A stretch of 64,000 bases of DNA from SAR92 clade bacterium (GTDB lineage: Bacteria; Pseudomonadota; Gammaproteobacteria; Pseudomonadales; Porticoccaceae). The translations under genes and the position numbers were made by a program. The stretch is from NCBI GenBank assembly GCA_014381985.1, contig JACNKP010000033.1, positions 62,001 to 126,000 of the forward strand, given 5' to 3'. Below the pieces are notes generated by a model. That model was given only the letters and a program-made list of their open reading frames with translations, searched no databases and was not told the origin of the DNA. Each line of letters begins with the position of its first letter. Position 1 is the stretch's first letter. This document shows positions 51,085 through 62,421 of this stretch, in pieces.

Positions 51085-52506
51085 TCAGACGAAAAATTTG
51101 TCGTAAACGCCCATTATAAATACTACTGCAATGGCAGACGGAGCAATATACCTGATGGTCATCTGCCACAACGCTAACAATTGCGGTGACGTACCCTCCA
51201 TTTCAACGTCAATCACATCCTTTTTAAGTACATAACCCACAAACAGGGTAATGAGTAACCCACTTATCGGCAACATAATATTGGCGGTAAGAAAGTCTAG
51301 AAAATCAAAAAAGTTAAACCCAGCTACCTTGTAGTCTGCCCAAATATTAAACGAGAACACACTCCCTAAACCCAACACCCAGGCAGTACCAGCGATGACG
51401 ATATTAGCGCGAGCTCGTCCTATATTTTTTGCTTCCATTAACCAAGCGACACAGGGCTCTAGCAACGATATAGCCGAGCTCCATGCTGCGATTGATACTA
51501 AGACAAAGAAAATCGCCCCAATCAAAAGACCGCCAGGCATGCTGCCAAAGGCAACCGGCAAACTAATAAACATCAGACCAGGACCTTCGGTAGGCTCAAT
51601 TCCAGGTGTAGCAAAGACAATAGAGAAGATGATCAATCCGGAAATAATAGCTACCGAACTGTCGAACAAAGCCACAATCAAAATAGTCTTACCAATATTG
51701 GCATCCTGTGGCATATAAGCACCATAGGCCATAATTGCCCCCATACCGATACTTAGCGTAAAGAAAGCTTGACCCATCGCTTCTAAAATACCGCGCCAGG
51801 TCAATGCATCTAAGTCAAAGCTAAATAGAAAGTTCACGGCGGCACTAAAATTGCCTTTTAAAATACTAAACACCAACAGTAATAAGAGCATAACAAACAA
51901 CAACGGCATCAAAGTCTCAACGGCGATTCCAAGACCCTTTTTAACACCACCCACAACGACAGCCACGCAAAGAACCATAAAGACTGATTGCCACATGATC
52001 AATCGACTAGGGTCCGATAGCAGCTCTGAGAATTTAGCGCTGGCCGCAGCACCATTAACACCCTGTAAGTCACCAGAGGAGATCAGGAAGATGTAATCTA
52101 AAGCCCAACCAGCAATAACAGAATAGAATGACAAGATGAGCATACCCGCGAGTACTCCAAGCCATCCGACAACTTGCCACTGAGCATTAGCGCCACTATC
52201 AGTCACCGCCTCACGCATAGAGTTAATGGGGCTCTGCCTACCATGGCGTCCAATTAGAACCTCTGCCATCATAACGGGAACGCCAATCAATAAGATGCAG
52301 CCCAGATAAACCAAAACAAATGCGCCACCGCCATTACTGCCAGCAACATAGGGAAATTTCCACATGTTTCCAAGTCCAACCGCGGATCCGGTAGCTGCCA
52401 TGATGAACGTCCAACGGCTAGCCCAAGCCCCATGCATGCCTTTTTGCTGCAATCCCATACGAGTATCTCCATTAAACCAGACGAAATTGTACTCACTCGC
52501 CACCAA
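51085..52506 (-). CDS. Sodium-dependent transporter (SNF family)
   Basis: 473 aa; WASRWTFIMAATGSAVGLGNMWKFPYVAGSNGGGAFVLVY; the start may be at internal Met 52458. Confidence 0.93.
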   Translation of the reverse strand: MVASEYNFVWFNGDTRMGLQQKGMHGAWASRWTFIMAATGSAVGLGNMWKFPYVAGSNGGGAFVLVYLGCILLIGVPVMMAEVLIGRHGRQSPINSMREAVTDSGANAQWQVVGWLGVLAGMLILSFYSVIAGWALDYIFLISSGDLQGVNGAAASAKFSELLSDPSRLIMWQSVFMVLCVAVVVGGVKKGLGIAVETLMPLLFVMLLLLLVFSILKGNFSAAVNFLFSFDLDALTWRGILEAMGQAFFTLSIGMGAIMAYGAYMPQDANIGKTILIVALFDSSVAIISGLIIFSIVFATPGIEPTEGPGLMFISLPVAFGSMPGGLLIGAIFFVLVSIAAWSSAISLLEPCVAWLMEAKNIGRARANIVIAGTAWVLGLGSVFSFNIWADYKVAGFNFFDFLDFLTANIMLPISGLLITLFVGYVLKKDVIDVEMEGTSPQLLALWQMTIRYIAPSAIAVVFIMGVYDKFFV

Positions 52507-52596
52507 CTAACCTAATCATTGGCTCATCTATTTAGTATTTAGGAACAATTAACAATAATTCATGACAAACGACAGGTGAAACGTATAATTCACCCC

Positions 52597-53073
52597 ATGA
52601 CTAAAAAAACGCCCAAGCAACAATCAAGTACTATCGCGCTAAACAGAAAGGTGAAGCACGACTATTTTATCGAAGAGAAATTCGAGGCCGGTCTGGTGCT
52701 GCTCGGTTGGGAAGTCAAAAGCCTACGTGAAAGTAAAGTTAACCTCACCGACACCTACGTATTTGTTCGTGATGGCGAAGCCTGGTTAATCGGCACAAAC
52801 ATCACACCACTTTTGTCAGCCTCTACTCACTTTGTTACTGATGCTAAGCGAACACGCAAGTTACTACTTAATCATCGTGAGCTGCAAAAACTTGAAGAGG
52901 GCGTTAACCAAAAAGGCCACACCGCCGTTTGCACCGCGCTGTATTGGAAAAATCACCTCATTAAGTGTGAGATCGCTCTTGCCAAGGGCAAGGCATCCTA
53001 TGACAAACGCATGGACGACAAAGAACGTGACTGGAATCGCCAAAAACAGCGTTTAATGCGTCATTCTGGATAG
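52597..53073 (+). CDS. smpB: SsrA-binding protein SmpB
   Basis: [51 protein letters not shown]; start at MTKKT (ORF track 52576). Confidence 0.97.
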   Translation: MTKKTPKQQSSTIALNRKVKHDYFIEEKFEAGLVLLGWEVKSLRESKVNLTDTYVFVRDGEAWLIGTNITPLLSASTHFVTDAKRTRKLLLNHRELQKLEEGVNQKGHTAVCTALYWKNHLIKCEIALAKGKASYDKRMDDKERDWNRQKQRLMRHSG

Positions 53074-53167
53074 TATGTATCTATACGAACACTTAGATTC
53101 TAAGAATAAAATACAACAAACACGTAATCCATAAATGTTATGGGTTAGCGACCGGGGACTAAATGAC

Positions 53168-53356
53168 ATGCTTGATAATGACAAACGATCCAGCATTAAA
53201 CTTGAACCCACTACCATTGTCCTCGGTACGTCTTTAGGTATTATCATCGGTGCTACAATTGGCGCTATTAAAGGTGATGTGGGATTTTGGGTCGCTATGG
53301 GCATCTGTTTTGGAGCCGCCTTTGGCTCATTGATCTGCCGGCTCATGTCCAAGTAA
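53168..53356 (+). CDS. Small glycine-rich (glycine-zipper-like) membrane protein
   Basis: About 62 aa MLDNDKRSS...LGTSLGIIIGATIGAIKGDVGFWVAMGICFGAAFGSLICRLMSK, two hydrophobic segments. Confidence 0.6.
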   Translation: MLDNDKRSSIKLEPTTIVLGTSLGIIIGATIGAIKGDVGFWVAMGICFGAAFGSLICRLMSK

Positions 53357-53409
53357 AATTCCGGGGAGAAGTAATTGCTCCATCTAAAAAGTTTATTGAG
53401 GTCCCCATT

Positions 53410-54147
53410 GTGATACCTGCAGTAACTCATAGCCCCACTCTCATCTTTGAGGGCTTTAAGCTGTTATGGCGGCGGGATATTCGCTGGTTAGTTATCATTC
53501 CGTTATTGATCAATATTGCCCTCTTTGCCTCGGCGACAGGTTTTGCTGCCAGTTGGCTACAAAACTGGGTAACCACAATCACTACTTCAGTTCCCGAATG
53601 GTTGCAGTGGCTCTCATGGATTATTTGGTTCTTGTTTGCGATTTTGGCGCTGGCTATTTATGCTTTTACCTTTACTATTTTTGCTAACCTTATTGGGTCG
53701 CCATTTTATGGTGTGATTGCCCAAAGAGTGATTGCTGCAGAAACTCATACTATCCCAGAGGCGACCAATGTTGCCGCGTCGGCCTGGCAAAGTCTCGTTA
53801 GAGAGGCGCAGTTGATTATCTATTTTGTGCCGCGGACACTGGGTGTTGGGATTGTTGCTTTAATACTGAGTTTTATCCCAGTGGTGAATTTACTGGCGCC
53901 AATAATTGCGGCAAGCTGGGCGGCTTGGTGCTTGTGTTTACAGTATTTAGATTATGCTGCGGACACTGAAGGCGTATCCTTTGTGGATTTACGTAATAAG
54001 GTTAGCGCAAACCGGCTAAGTTCAATGGGTTTTGGGTTTACCGCCATGGTAGCGTCGGCGGTGCCTGTGGTTAATCTGGTGATGTTGCCAGCATCAGTGG
54101 TTGCCGGTAGCCTATTATGGTGCCGACAACATCGCGATATTGGTTAG
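53410..54147 (+). CDS. cysZ: Sulfate transporter CysZ-like protein
   Basis: EI24/CysZ-type protein; GFKLLWRRDIRWLVIIPLLINIALF; GTG start proposed at 53410 (ORF track 53287). Confidence 0.85.
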   Translation: MIPAVTHSPTLIFEGFKLLWRRDIRWLVIIPLLINIALFASATGFAASWLQNWVTTITTSVPEWLQWLSWIIWFLFAILALAIYAFTFTIFANLIGSPFYGVIAQRVIAAETHTIPEATNVAASAWQSLVREAQLIIYFVPRTLGVGIVALILSFIPVVNLLAPIIAASWAAWCLCLQYLDYAADTEGVSFVDLRNKVSANRLSSMGFGFTAMVASAVPVVNLVMLPASVVAGSLLWCRQHRDIG

Positions 54148-55607
54148 AGCGCGTCTTTTACAGGTGCGTCTACTTTAGATTTAGTTTCTTTCGGTGCTTT
54201 TGGTGTAGTTTCTGTCTGCGTTTTTAATTGAGATGCTTCAACTTTCGGCACATCTACTTTAGGATCGCTCGCAGGCTTTTTCTTGGCTGGCTGCCTAGGT
54301 GCTACCACTGGCCGAATAAGGTTTTCTTCAGGCATGGTGCATTTTAGCTTCATATCTAATAGTTTTTCTATAGGCTCTAACAGAAAAGCATCGTCTTCGC
54401 AGGCAAAGCTAATCGAGATACCTGTTTTACCAGCGCGGCCTGTCCGGCCAATGCGGTGTACATAATCTTCGGGTTCTTCGGGCAGGGTGTAATTAATAAC
54501 GTGGCTAACGCCATCGACATGGATACCACGGCCCGCAACATCCGTTGCTACCATGACTTTTAACGCACCAGACTTGAAGGAATCAAGTGCTCTCATGCGA
54601 CGATTTTGAGGCACATCACCGGACAAGATACCTACTTTGAAACCCTGTTTTCTAAGCTTTTCATGCAGGGTGCGGCAAATATCTCGGCGATTGGCAAACA
54701 CCATGACACTGTCAACGTTGTCACCCAGTAGTATATTATTTAAAACAGTAAATTTTTCTTTTGCAGTGGTAATTAATACCTGCTGGTCAACGGTGTCGGT
54801 TGCAACTCGCTCAGCACCAACTTCAACGGTCACTGGTTTGTCTGTCCAGGTTTCAGACAGTCGCAGTACTTCAGGTGTAAAGGTTGCCGAAAACAACAGT
54901 GACTGACGGTCTTCACGCTTAGGCGTTAAGTTGACTAGACGACGGACCTGCGGAATAAAGCCCATGTCGAGCATACGGTCAGCTTCGTCGATCACGAGCA
55001 CTTCAACGCGATCAAGATAAATATCTCGGTTATTAGCAAAATCCAACAACCGACCGGGTGTGCCCACTAAAATATCACAGTCATGCTTCTGCATTTTTTG
55101 CAGTTGCTTTCCATAGTCCATGCCACCAACCAGTGTGTGTGCGGTTAGCTTGGTATGCTTTAACAGCTGGGTAGCGTCATCGCCAATTTGGATGGCGAGT
55201 TCTCGTGTTGGCGCTAAAATTAGAGTTCTGGCTTCACCTAGAAAACGCTGGTCTTCCACAGGATGATTAAGTAAGTCAGTAATCATATTGATTAGAAATG
55301 CAGCCGTTTTACCGGTACCCGTTTGTGCTTTACCAACAATATCGTGGCCATTAAGTGTATGCGGCAGCGAGGCGGCTTGGATAGGCGTGCAGTATTCAAA
55401 ACCCGCGTCTTGAATGCCACGCATCAATTCTAGTGGCAAGTCAAAATCGTGAAATCGAGCCTTACCCTTTTCCGGTGAAACTTTAAACTGCGAAAGATCC
55501 CAAGGCTTGTTGTTACGACTTGGAGCTCGAGTAGTTGGTTTCTTTTTCTGCTCAACAGCAACATCAGATGTTTCAGAGGCAGGTGTTTCTAATTTTTGTT
55601 CAGTCAA
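54144..55607 (-). CDS. rhlB: DEAD-box ATP-dependent RNA helicase, RhlB-like
   Basis: 487 aa; AQTGTGKTAAFLI, VIDEADRMLDMGF, SAT, HRIGRTGRAGKTG. Confidence 0.9.
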   Translation of the reverse strand: MTEQKLETPASETSDVAVEQKKKPTTRAPSRNNKPWDLSQFKVSPEKGKARFHDFDLPLELMRGIQDAGFEYCTPIQAASLPHTLNGHDIVGKAQTGTGKTAAFLINMITDLLNHPVEDQRFLGEARTLILAPTRELAIQIGDDATQLLKHTKLTAHTLVGGMDYGKQLQKMQKHDCDILVGTPGRLLDFANNRDIYLDRVEVLVIDEADRMLDMGFIPQVRRLVNLTPKREDRQSLLFSATFTPEVLRLSETWTDKPVTVEVGAERVATDTVDQQVLITTAKEKFTVLNNILLGDNVDSVMVFANRRDICRTLHEKLRKQGFKVGILSGDVPQNRRMRALDSFKSGALKVMVATDVAGRGIHVDGVSHVINYTLPEEPEDYVHRIGRTGRAGKTGISISFACEDDAFLLEPIEKLLDMKLKCTMPEENLIRPVVAPRQPAKKKPASDPKVDVPKVEASQLKTQTETTPKAPKETKSKVDAPVKDAL

Positions 55608-55828
55608 GGTTATTTACACAGTAATTTACAGAAATTTATTGGGCCATGAGTAATTCAGCCTAATGAGGTCGCGGAGTGTACCAGAATTGTTATTTACTCG
55701 CTGATAATAAATATTAACCCTGTACAGGCTTGCCACGAGTCGTCTAATTATAATAATCGACGATATTTACCTTTCCTTGAATTGCTCATTCAAGGAAGAT
55801 AGCCACCTACATAGAAAAAGATACCTCG

Positions 55829-57241
55829 ATGTCCATTCCAGCGACCCATTCAGAAACATCTCACCCAAGGTTTATTGATAATGCGCGCACGCTATTGCGA
55901 CTGGCAGCGCCTTTAATTATGGGCCAAATTGCGGTGGTTGGAATGACCGTTACCGACATCTATATGGGTGGCCAGGTTGATGCAGATACCTTAGCCGCAT
56001 TGCAACTCGGTGGTAGTGTCTGGTCAATGATAAATTTAATGGTGATTGGTATCATGATTGCCAATAGCCCGATCGTTGGGAATTTTTGGGGTGCTGGCCA
56101 ACCAGGAAAAATCCGTTTCCAGTTTCAGCAGGTTCTCTGGCTGGCTCTGCCATTGGGTGTAGTGGTCATTAGCGCAGTGTTATTGGGTATCCACCTTGTC
56201 GGCCAGCTAGATATTTCAGCAAATGTGTACCGTATAACCGTTGGTTATCTTTATCCCTTTTTAATCACCGGTTTTATGTTTCCTGCATTCTTTGCATTTC
56301 GCACCACCTTCGAGGGGATAGGAGATACCAGACCTGTGCTTGTATTTAATGGCGCCGCTTTTGTTTTAAATGGTATTCTTGATTATGCTCTGGTTTTTGG
56401 TAAGTTTGGCCTGCCTGCCTTAGGCGGTATAGGCGCAGCTTGGGCGACGGTCGTCGTCATGACTTTTTTAGTCACCTGCATGGCACTCTATGCTCGCCAT
56501 TCGGCAACCTTAGAAAGTCTCAATCTCTACCATAAATTTGCCGCACCCAACCTTAAGGCTATGGCAGATACACTGCGTCTAGGGATCCCTATTGCCCTAA
56601 ACATAGCAGCAGAGTTTAGTTTTTTGGCTGTTATTCCGTTTATGATCGCTCATCTGGGTTCGGAGATGTTGGCAGCTCATGCTATCGCGATCAATATCGA
56701 CTCACTCGCCTTTATGGTGCCGCTAGGTATTGCTCAAGCACTGACTATTAAAATTGCTCATGCACAAGGAAGAGGAAATCCTCATGAAGCGAGGATGATA
56801 TGTTTAGTAGGATTTAAACTGGTTTTAATACTTGCCCTTATGACCAGTTCTTTAAAGGTTCTGCTGCGCAACGATATAGCCTCACTTTTCAGCGCAGACC
56901 CAGGCGTGCAAATTATCGCAGCCAACTTGTTTTTATTTGCTGCTATGCTGGGCTTAGTTGACTGCCTACAAATGGCGTGTAGTGGCGCACTGCGCGGTTA
57001 TAAAGACGCGAGAATACCTCTTGTTATTCAAGTCATTGCCTTCTGGGTGATTGCATTTCCTATCGCTTACAGTATTGCTTTAACCGACTTTTGGGGCCCA
57101 CCCTTAGGTGTCTATGGCTTTTGGATCGGCACAGTTATTGCGGCATCTATTGCTGCCACCTGTTTGATTTATAGGTGGAACCTAGTGTCGAAAAATGAAA
57201 TAAGAAAACTTACGCAGTCTCTGGAAAACGCCCCAGCGTGA
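55829..57241 (+). CDS. MATE family efflux transporter (NorM-like)
   Basis: 470 aa polytopic protein; LAAPLIMGQIAVVGMTVTDIYMGGQVDADTLAALQLG. Confidence 0.93.
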   Translation: MSIPATHSETSHPRFIDNARTLLRLAAPLIMGQIAVVGMTVTDIYMGGQVDADTLAALQLGGSVWSMINLMVIGIMIANSPIVGNFWGAGQPGKIRFQFQQVLWLALPLGVVVISAVLLGIHLVGQLDISANVYRITVGYLYPFLITGFMFPAFFAFRTTFEGIGDTRPVLVFNGAAFVLNGILDYALVFGKFGLPALGGIGAAWATVVVMTFLVTCMALYARHSATLESLNLYHKFAAPNLKAMADTLRLGIPIALNIAAEFSFLAVIPFMIAHLGSEMLAAHAIAINIDSLAFMVPLGIAQALTIKIAHAQGRGNPHEARMICLVGFKLVLILALMTSSLKVLLRNDIASLFSADPGVQIIAANLFLFAAMLGLVDCLQMACSGALRGYKDARIPLVIQVIAFWVIAFPIAYSIALTDFWGPPLGVYGFWIGTVIAASIAATCLIYRWNLVSKNEIRKLTQSLENAPA

Positions 57242-58073
57242 CACGCTCAAGGCCGTTGTAGTCGGCATGAGTGGCTATGGCTGTAAATCCCGCAGTAGTA
57301 AATAAACTGCGTACTGCGGTTCCTTGCTGATAACCATGTTCTACCAAAAGATGGCCATTAGGCCTCAAGTACATCGGACTTTGCCCAATCACTATTTTCA
57401 AATCATCTAAGCCATCTTGGCCAGAAACCAGTGCCGTGGTAGGTTCAAAACGCACATCTCCTTCTGACAGATGCGGATCATTAATTTCGATGTAGGGCGG
57501 ATTGCTAACAATCAAATGGTATTGTGCCGCGGCGCCCGACCCCGGCACCTGGCTAAACCAATCACTCTGGTAGATGCTGACATTATCTAGCTGACAATGC
57601 TGACGATTAATCTCGGCTAAATTGACGGCTGCCATCTGAGAATCTACCGCAGTCAGCTGCCAATCAATACGCTCGCTAGCCAATGCCAGAGCTATAGCGC
57701 CCGTGCCCGTGCCTAAATCAAGAACGCGAGCAGCTTTAGGTGCATCCAACCCTAAGGCTATTTCAACTAACAACTCAGTTTCCGGCCTTGGAATTAAAGT
57801 GTCTGCTGAGACTTTTAAGTCTAATGTCCAAAACCCTTGACGGCCAATAATGAAGGCAACGGGCTCGCCTTTCAGCCGCCGTGAAAAAAGGGTTTCGAAC
57901 TGTTTGATCTGGGCAGTTTCGAGTTGATGGTCAGGCCAAGTTTTAAGCCATGTTCGATCAACATCCAACGTAAAACAAAGCAATAATTCAGTATCCAACA
58001 GAGCGGTGTCACTCATACTTTGTAATTGGTCGCTGTACTGTAAAAGTTCAGTAACAGATTTTATAAGATACAT
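57210..58073 (-). CDS. prmC: Peptide chain release factor N5-glutamine methyltransferase
   Basis: 287 aa; VLDLGTGTGAIALALA, LIVSNPPYIEINDPHL; downstream of prfA. Confidence 0.96.
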   Translation of the reverse strand: MYLIKSVTELLQYSDQLQSMSDTALLDTELLLCFTLDVDRTWLKTWPDHQLETAQIKQFETLFSRRLKGEPVAFIIGRQGFWTLDLKVSADTLIPRPETELLVEIALGLDAPKAARVLDLGTGTGAIALALASERIDWQLTAVDSQMAAVNLAEINRQHCQLDNVSIYQSDWFSQVPGSGAAAQYHLIVSNPPYIEINDPHLSEGDVRFEPTTALVSGQDGLDDLKIVIGQSPMYLRPNGHLLVEHGYQQGTAVRSLFTTAGFTAIATHADYNGLERVTLGRFPETA

Positions 58074-58083
58074 TGATCCACCA

Positions 58084-59166
58084 TTACTGGGCCAATTGGG
58101 CTAACTGCTCTGCCTGAAATTCATTAACCAGAGGCTCGATAATCTCGATAAGAGAGCCTTCCATGATCTCATTTAGCTTATATAAAGTAAGGTTTATACG
58201 ATGGTCCGTAACTCGACCTTGAGGGAAGTTATAGGTTCGAATTCTCTCTGACCGATCACCACTGCCGACCAAGTTTTTACGCTGATCTGACTGTTCTTGA
58301 GCAGTCGCATTATCTTGTGCTGCGGTTAACCGAGCTTGCAGTACTGCCATCGCTTTTGCTCGATTTTTATGTTGTGAACGCTCATCCTGGCACTCAACTA
58401 CCAACCCAGTTGGTAAGTGGGTTAAGCGGATGGCTGAGTCGGTTTTGTTAACATGCTGGCCACCAGAGCCAGAGGCTCGAAAAGTATCAACACGCAGGTC
58501 ACCTTTGTTGATCTCAATAGCATCTTTCTCATCTGCTTCCGCCATAATCGCTACGGTACAGGCTGAGGTATGGATTCGACCCTGGGACTCTGTGTCTGGC
58601 ACTCGCTGCACACGATGGGCTCCAGATTCAAACTTGAGCTTTGAGTAAACGCCCTGACCCACGACTCTTACAATAATTTCTTTATAACCACCATGGTCGC
58701 CCTGATTCTCACTGATCAGCTCAACCTTCCAGCGATTGGATTCTGCGAACTTGCTATACATGCGAAATAAATCGCCAGAAAAAATAGCCGCCTCATCACC
58801 ACCGGTGCCGGCTCTGATTTCCAAAAAGACATTTTTACCGTCGTTGGGGTCCTTAGGTAATAACAGACGCTGTAAATCAAGCTCTATCAAGTCCAATTGC
58901 GTTTGTCCTTCACGCACTTCTTCGTTCGCCATCTCTCGAATATCAGGGTCGGCATCTTTAAAAAAGTTCTTGGCCTCGTTGATGTCAGACAGAACCTGCT
59001 GAAAACTGAGGTAGGCTTTTACCACAGGTTCAAGCTCAGCATATTCTTTAGACAGTTCTCGATACTTGTCCTGATTTGCAATAGTTTCAGCATCGCTTAA
59101 CAGCGCACCAACTTCTTCATGCCGCTCAGCAAGCAGATCTAGCTTACCTAAAATTGATGCTTTCAT
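58084..59166 (-). CDS. prfA: Peptide chain release factor 1
   Basis: 360 aa; GGQ in [21 protein letters not shown]. Confidence 0.98.
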   Translation of the reverse strand: MKASILGKLDLLAERHEEVGALLSDAETIANQDKYRELSKEYAELEPVVKAYLSFQQVLSDINEAKNFFKDADPDIREMANEEVREGQTQLDLIELDLQRLLLPKDPNDGKNVFLEIRAGTGGDEAAIFSGDLFRMYSKFAESNRWKVELISENQGDHGGYKEIIVRVVGQGVYSKLKFESGAHRVQRVPDTESQGRIHTSACTVAIMAEADEKDAIEINKGDLRVDTFRASGSGGQHVNKTDSAIRLTHLPTGLVVECQDERSQHKNRAKAMAVLQARLTAAQDNATAQEQSDQRKNLVGSGDRSERIRTYNFPQGRVTDHRINLTLYKLNEIMEGSLIEIIEPLVNEFQAEQLAQLAQ

Positions 59167-59219
59167 TCAGTTTTAAAGCCTAGTTTATGATTAATTGGTT
59201 GAACGTCGATGATGACGTC

Positions 59220-60479
59220 TCAATGTTTCTTCTTGTTTAAATCAAACAGTTCATTGGTCGCATGAATGGCATCTTCACGACCCTCCTCACCCGCCTGCGT
59301 AAGTCTCTTAGTGGGCTTATGCAGTAACTTATTGGTCAAATTACGCGCCAGCGTATTAATCACGTCCACTGAATCCTGCCCTCGTTTCAGTGAGGCAAGT
59401 GCTCTTTCGACCTCCTCATCACGAATAGTTTCGACACTGCTACGAAAGGCTCGGATCGTATCCACTGCAGCCAATGCGCGATTCTGCCTAGACCAACTTT
59501 CCACCTCTTCGTCAATAATCTGCTGAGCCATATCGGCAGCAGAACTTCTGGCACGAATATTATCTTGAACAACCTCTTCCAAATCATCCACCGTATAAAG
59601 GTAAACATCTGAAAGCTCTTCGACTTCAGGCTCTATGTCTCTTGGCACCGCTATATCAACTAGAAACATCGGTTTATGTTTGCGTTTTTTAAGGGCCGAC
59701 TCCACCGCGCCTTTGCCCAGTATAGGTAGCTGGCTAGCGGTGGAAGAAATAATAATATCGGCGTTGGGTAAAAAGTCATGAATGTCAGACAACAAAATAA
59801 CGTCGGCGGAATAATCTTCGCCCAGTTGTTGGGCTCGACTTAACGTCCTATTAGCCACCGTTATACGCCCAATATTCTTTTCTTTAAGGTGTTTTGCAAC
59901 AAGATCGATGGTTTCTCCGGCACCGATCAGCAACGCATGGGCATCACTTAGGTTACTAAATATTTGCGCGGCCAAACTGACCGAGGCATAAGCGACAGAA
60001 ACAGGGTTCTTCCCAATGGCAGTTTCAGATCGCACTCGTTTGGCCGCTAAAAAAGATTGCTGAAAGGCCTGATTAAGTGATGTCGATACGGTTCCCGCTT
60101 CACGCCCTACGGCATAAGCCGATTTTATCTGCCCAAATATTTGCGGTTCACCCATCACAAGCGAGTCCAGCCCGCTAGCGACACGCATCATATGGCTGAT
60201 GGCCTGGTTACCTCTATGACAGTAATAGCAATCTTGCAGTTGATTTAACTCAACACCCTTTGTGACCGCCAGCCAATCCAGTAACTGCTCATCGCTGCAA
60301 TCGCCTTGAAGATAAATCTCAGTGCGATTACAGGTCGATAAAAGTGCTATTTCCTGAACGGCTAATATAGAACGAGCATCTTGCAAGGACGAAACCACTA
60401 TTTCAGGGGCGAACGCAATCCGACCGCGGAGGTCCACAGATGCCGATTTATGATTGATACCGAAAGCCAAAATGCCCAT
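59220..60479 (-). CDS. hemA: Glutamyl-tRNA reductase
   Basis: MGILAFGINHKSASVDLRGRIAF start chosen (ORF track 60533); LLSTCNRTEIYL, GEPQIFGQIKSAY. Confidence 0.96.
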   Translation of the reverse strand: MGILAFGINHKSASVDLRGRIAFAPEIVVSSLQDARSILAVQEIALLSTCNRTEIYLQGDCSDEQLLDWLAVTKGVELNQLQDCYYCHRGNQAISHMMRVASGLDSLVMGEPQIFGQIKSAYAVGREAGTVSTSLNQAFQQSFLAAKRVRSETAIGKNPVSVAYASVSLAAQIFSNLSDAHALLIGAGETIDLVAKHLKEKNIGRITVANRTLSRAQQLGEDYSADVILLSDIHDFLPNADIIISSTASQLPILGKGAVESALKKRKHKPMFLVDIAVPRDIEPEVEELSDVYLYTVDDLEEVVQDNIRARSSAADMAQQIIDEEVESWSRQNRALAAVDTIRAFRSSVETIRDEEVERALASLKRGQDSVDVINTLARNLTNKLLHKPTKRLTQAGEEGREDAIHATNELFDLNKKKH

Positions 60480-60675
60480 AGCAGTCAGAAAACGTTCCTT
60501 TTTTTTGCACGCGTAAGGCTTGTTAACAGCCATTATCGTTGCGAGATGCTAATTTTACACGACTATTTCGTTGGATAGGAATTTATAGGCCAATGTTTTA
60601 TCAACAATAGACTAAATTAAAGAAACTTTGGCACTAGCAATTGTCTTAGACGCTGTTATCTACGAGAATAGCAGC

Positions 60676-62421
60676 ATGAATAACTTATCTAGAGTCACCT
60701 TACTACTGCTATCCTTTGGAATCGCAAGCTGCGTTGCAACGACCCAGGCCATCGACGACACCTTAAAGACTGTTAGTGTGGAGTCGAATGAAATCCATCC
60801 TGAACCCATCGAGCAACAGATCAAGCCTATTGCCATTGATACTCTTTACGACCTCCTAGTCGGCGATGTTGCTCTAGGCCGCAATCAATTTAACATAGCA
60901 CTTGATAATTATAGCCGTCAGGCACGACTAACCGCTGACAAAGAGGTCATTGCGCTAGCCCATCGAATTGCCGAATATGTACGTGACCAAACTGTCCAGA
61001 TGGAGATGGCTCTTCTATGGGTAGACACTTCTTCGGATGACCCTGAGGCGCATAAGGCTGCTCTTCAAGCTTATCTAAACCAAGGTGATGCGCAGACTGC
61101 ACTCACGCATGCTAGCTGGCTCTATCAATATCACAATGATCTAGATTCCTTACTATTAGTGACGACCACCACCTTTGACTCACCGAGCCAAATAGCTAGC
61201 CTGATTGATTCCGTGAAAAAGTTACCTTTTAGCCGGGAAAAACAATCTTTCACTCACCTTTTAACCGCTGTACTTGAGCAGAAACTCGGCCAACTCAAGG
61301 AAGCAGAGCGCGATGCTAGGGCATTTTTAGCCGCAGTGCCCGCCGATCAACGCGGACTGCTGTTGCTGTCTCAACTACTACATCAACAGAACCGTAGCGA
61401 TGAAAGCATCGAGTTACTAATCAATGCACTAAAAGATAAACCCAACAATAGGCCGCTCCGTCTTCAATATGCACGCTTTTTGGCTACCAATACACCCAAA
61501 AAAGCTATCGCACAATTTGAAATCTTGCGCGATGACAATCCGAAAGATCAAGAAGTAAACTTTCTACTCGCATTAATGCAGCTTAGCCACGGTGACATTA
61601 CAGATGCTGAAAACTTATTTGAACAAGCATCTGCCAAGCCAAGTTTACGTTCCGATGCGCAATATCATTTGGGAGCCATCTCTGAGCAAAAAGGCGATAT
61701 ATCTGGCGCAATGAGTCGTTACACTCAGGTTCGCTTTGGTCGCAACTACATTGCTGCGGCATCGCGTTTGAGTGCTCTGCTGGCTAAACATCGAAGTATG
61801 AGCCAAGCACAGCAGTACCTGCAACGCATGCGTTCGAGCCAACCCACACAGGCGGTGATACTTTTCCAAGTCGAATCCAACTTGCTTCTCAACGCTCAAA
61901 AACCATCTCAAGCGTTAGTGGTTCTATCCTCAGGGCTGGATTATTTCCCTAATGATCCGCAACTGCTTTATGCGCGCTCGATGGTCGCTGAGCAACAGGA
62001 TGATTTTGTTCTAGCCGAACAGGACTTACGTGCGATATTAGCGCAAGACCAAAACAATGCCACAGTTTTAAACGCCCTAGGTTACACGATGATTTTACAT
62101 ACGGATCGTCGCGAAGAGGCGTTCGAACTAATCACTAAAGCCTATCAATTAGAGCCTAAGGACCCCTCCATTATTGACAGCATGGGCTGGGCGTTATTTA
62201 AATTGGGCAAAACGGAACAGGCCCTAGACTTCCTCAAGCAAGCCTTTGAGATAATGCCTGATCCCGAAATTGCTGCTCATTTAGGAGAGGTCCATTGGAC
62301 TCTAGATAACCGCAAAGACGCATCCATAATATGGCAGCAGGGCCTGCAATCGACACCCGATCACAAAGGTATCATTAATACCATGCTACGCCTCAACGTT
62401 CCTGAGACGATCGAGCAATGA
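60676..62421 (+). CDS. TPR-repeat lipoprotein
   Basis: Start at MNNLSRVTLLLLSFGIASC (lipobox); multiple TPR-like repeats; hemA/TPR/lolB/ispE synteny as in Pseudomonas. Confidence 0.88.
   Translation: MNNLSRVTLLLLSFGIASCVATTQAIDDTLKTVSVESNEIHPEPIEQQIKPIAIDTLYDLLVGDVALGRNQFNIALDNYSRQARLTADKEVIALAHRIAEYVRDQTVQMEMALLWVDTSSDDPEAHKAALQAYLNQGDAQTALTHASWLYQYHNDLDSLLLVTTTTFDSPSQIASLIDSVKKLPFSREKQSFTHLLTAVLEQKLGQLKEAERDARAFLAAVPADQRGLLLLSQLLHQQNRSDESIELLINALKDKPNNRPLRLQYARFLATNTPKKAIAQFEILRDDNPKDQEVNFLLALMQLSHGDITDAENLFEQASAKPSLRSDAQYHLGAISEQKGDISGAMSRYTQVRFGRNYIAAASRLSALLAKHRSMSQAQQYLQRMRSSQPTQAVILFQVESNLLLNAQKPSQALVVLSSGLDYFPNDPQLLYARSMVAEQQDDFVLAEQDLRAILAQDQNNATVLNALGYTMILHTDRREEAFELITKAYQLEPKDPSIIDSMGWALFKLGKTEQALDFLKQAFEIMPDPEIAAHLGEVHWTLDNRKDASIIWQQGLQSTPDHKGIINTMLRLNVPETIEQ

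Noticed and set aside
53074-53167. tmRNA (ssrA) directly downstream of smpB
   Set aside because: No alanine tRNA-like acceptor ends or tag ORF were recognisable; the next element is a small membrane protein ORF.
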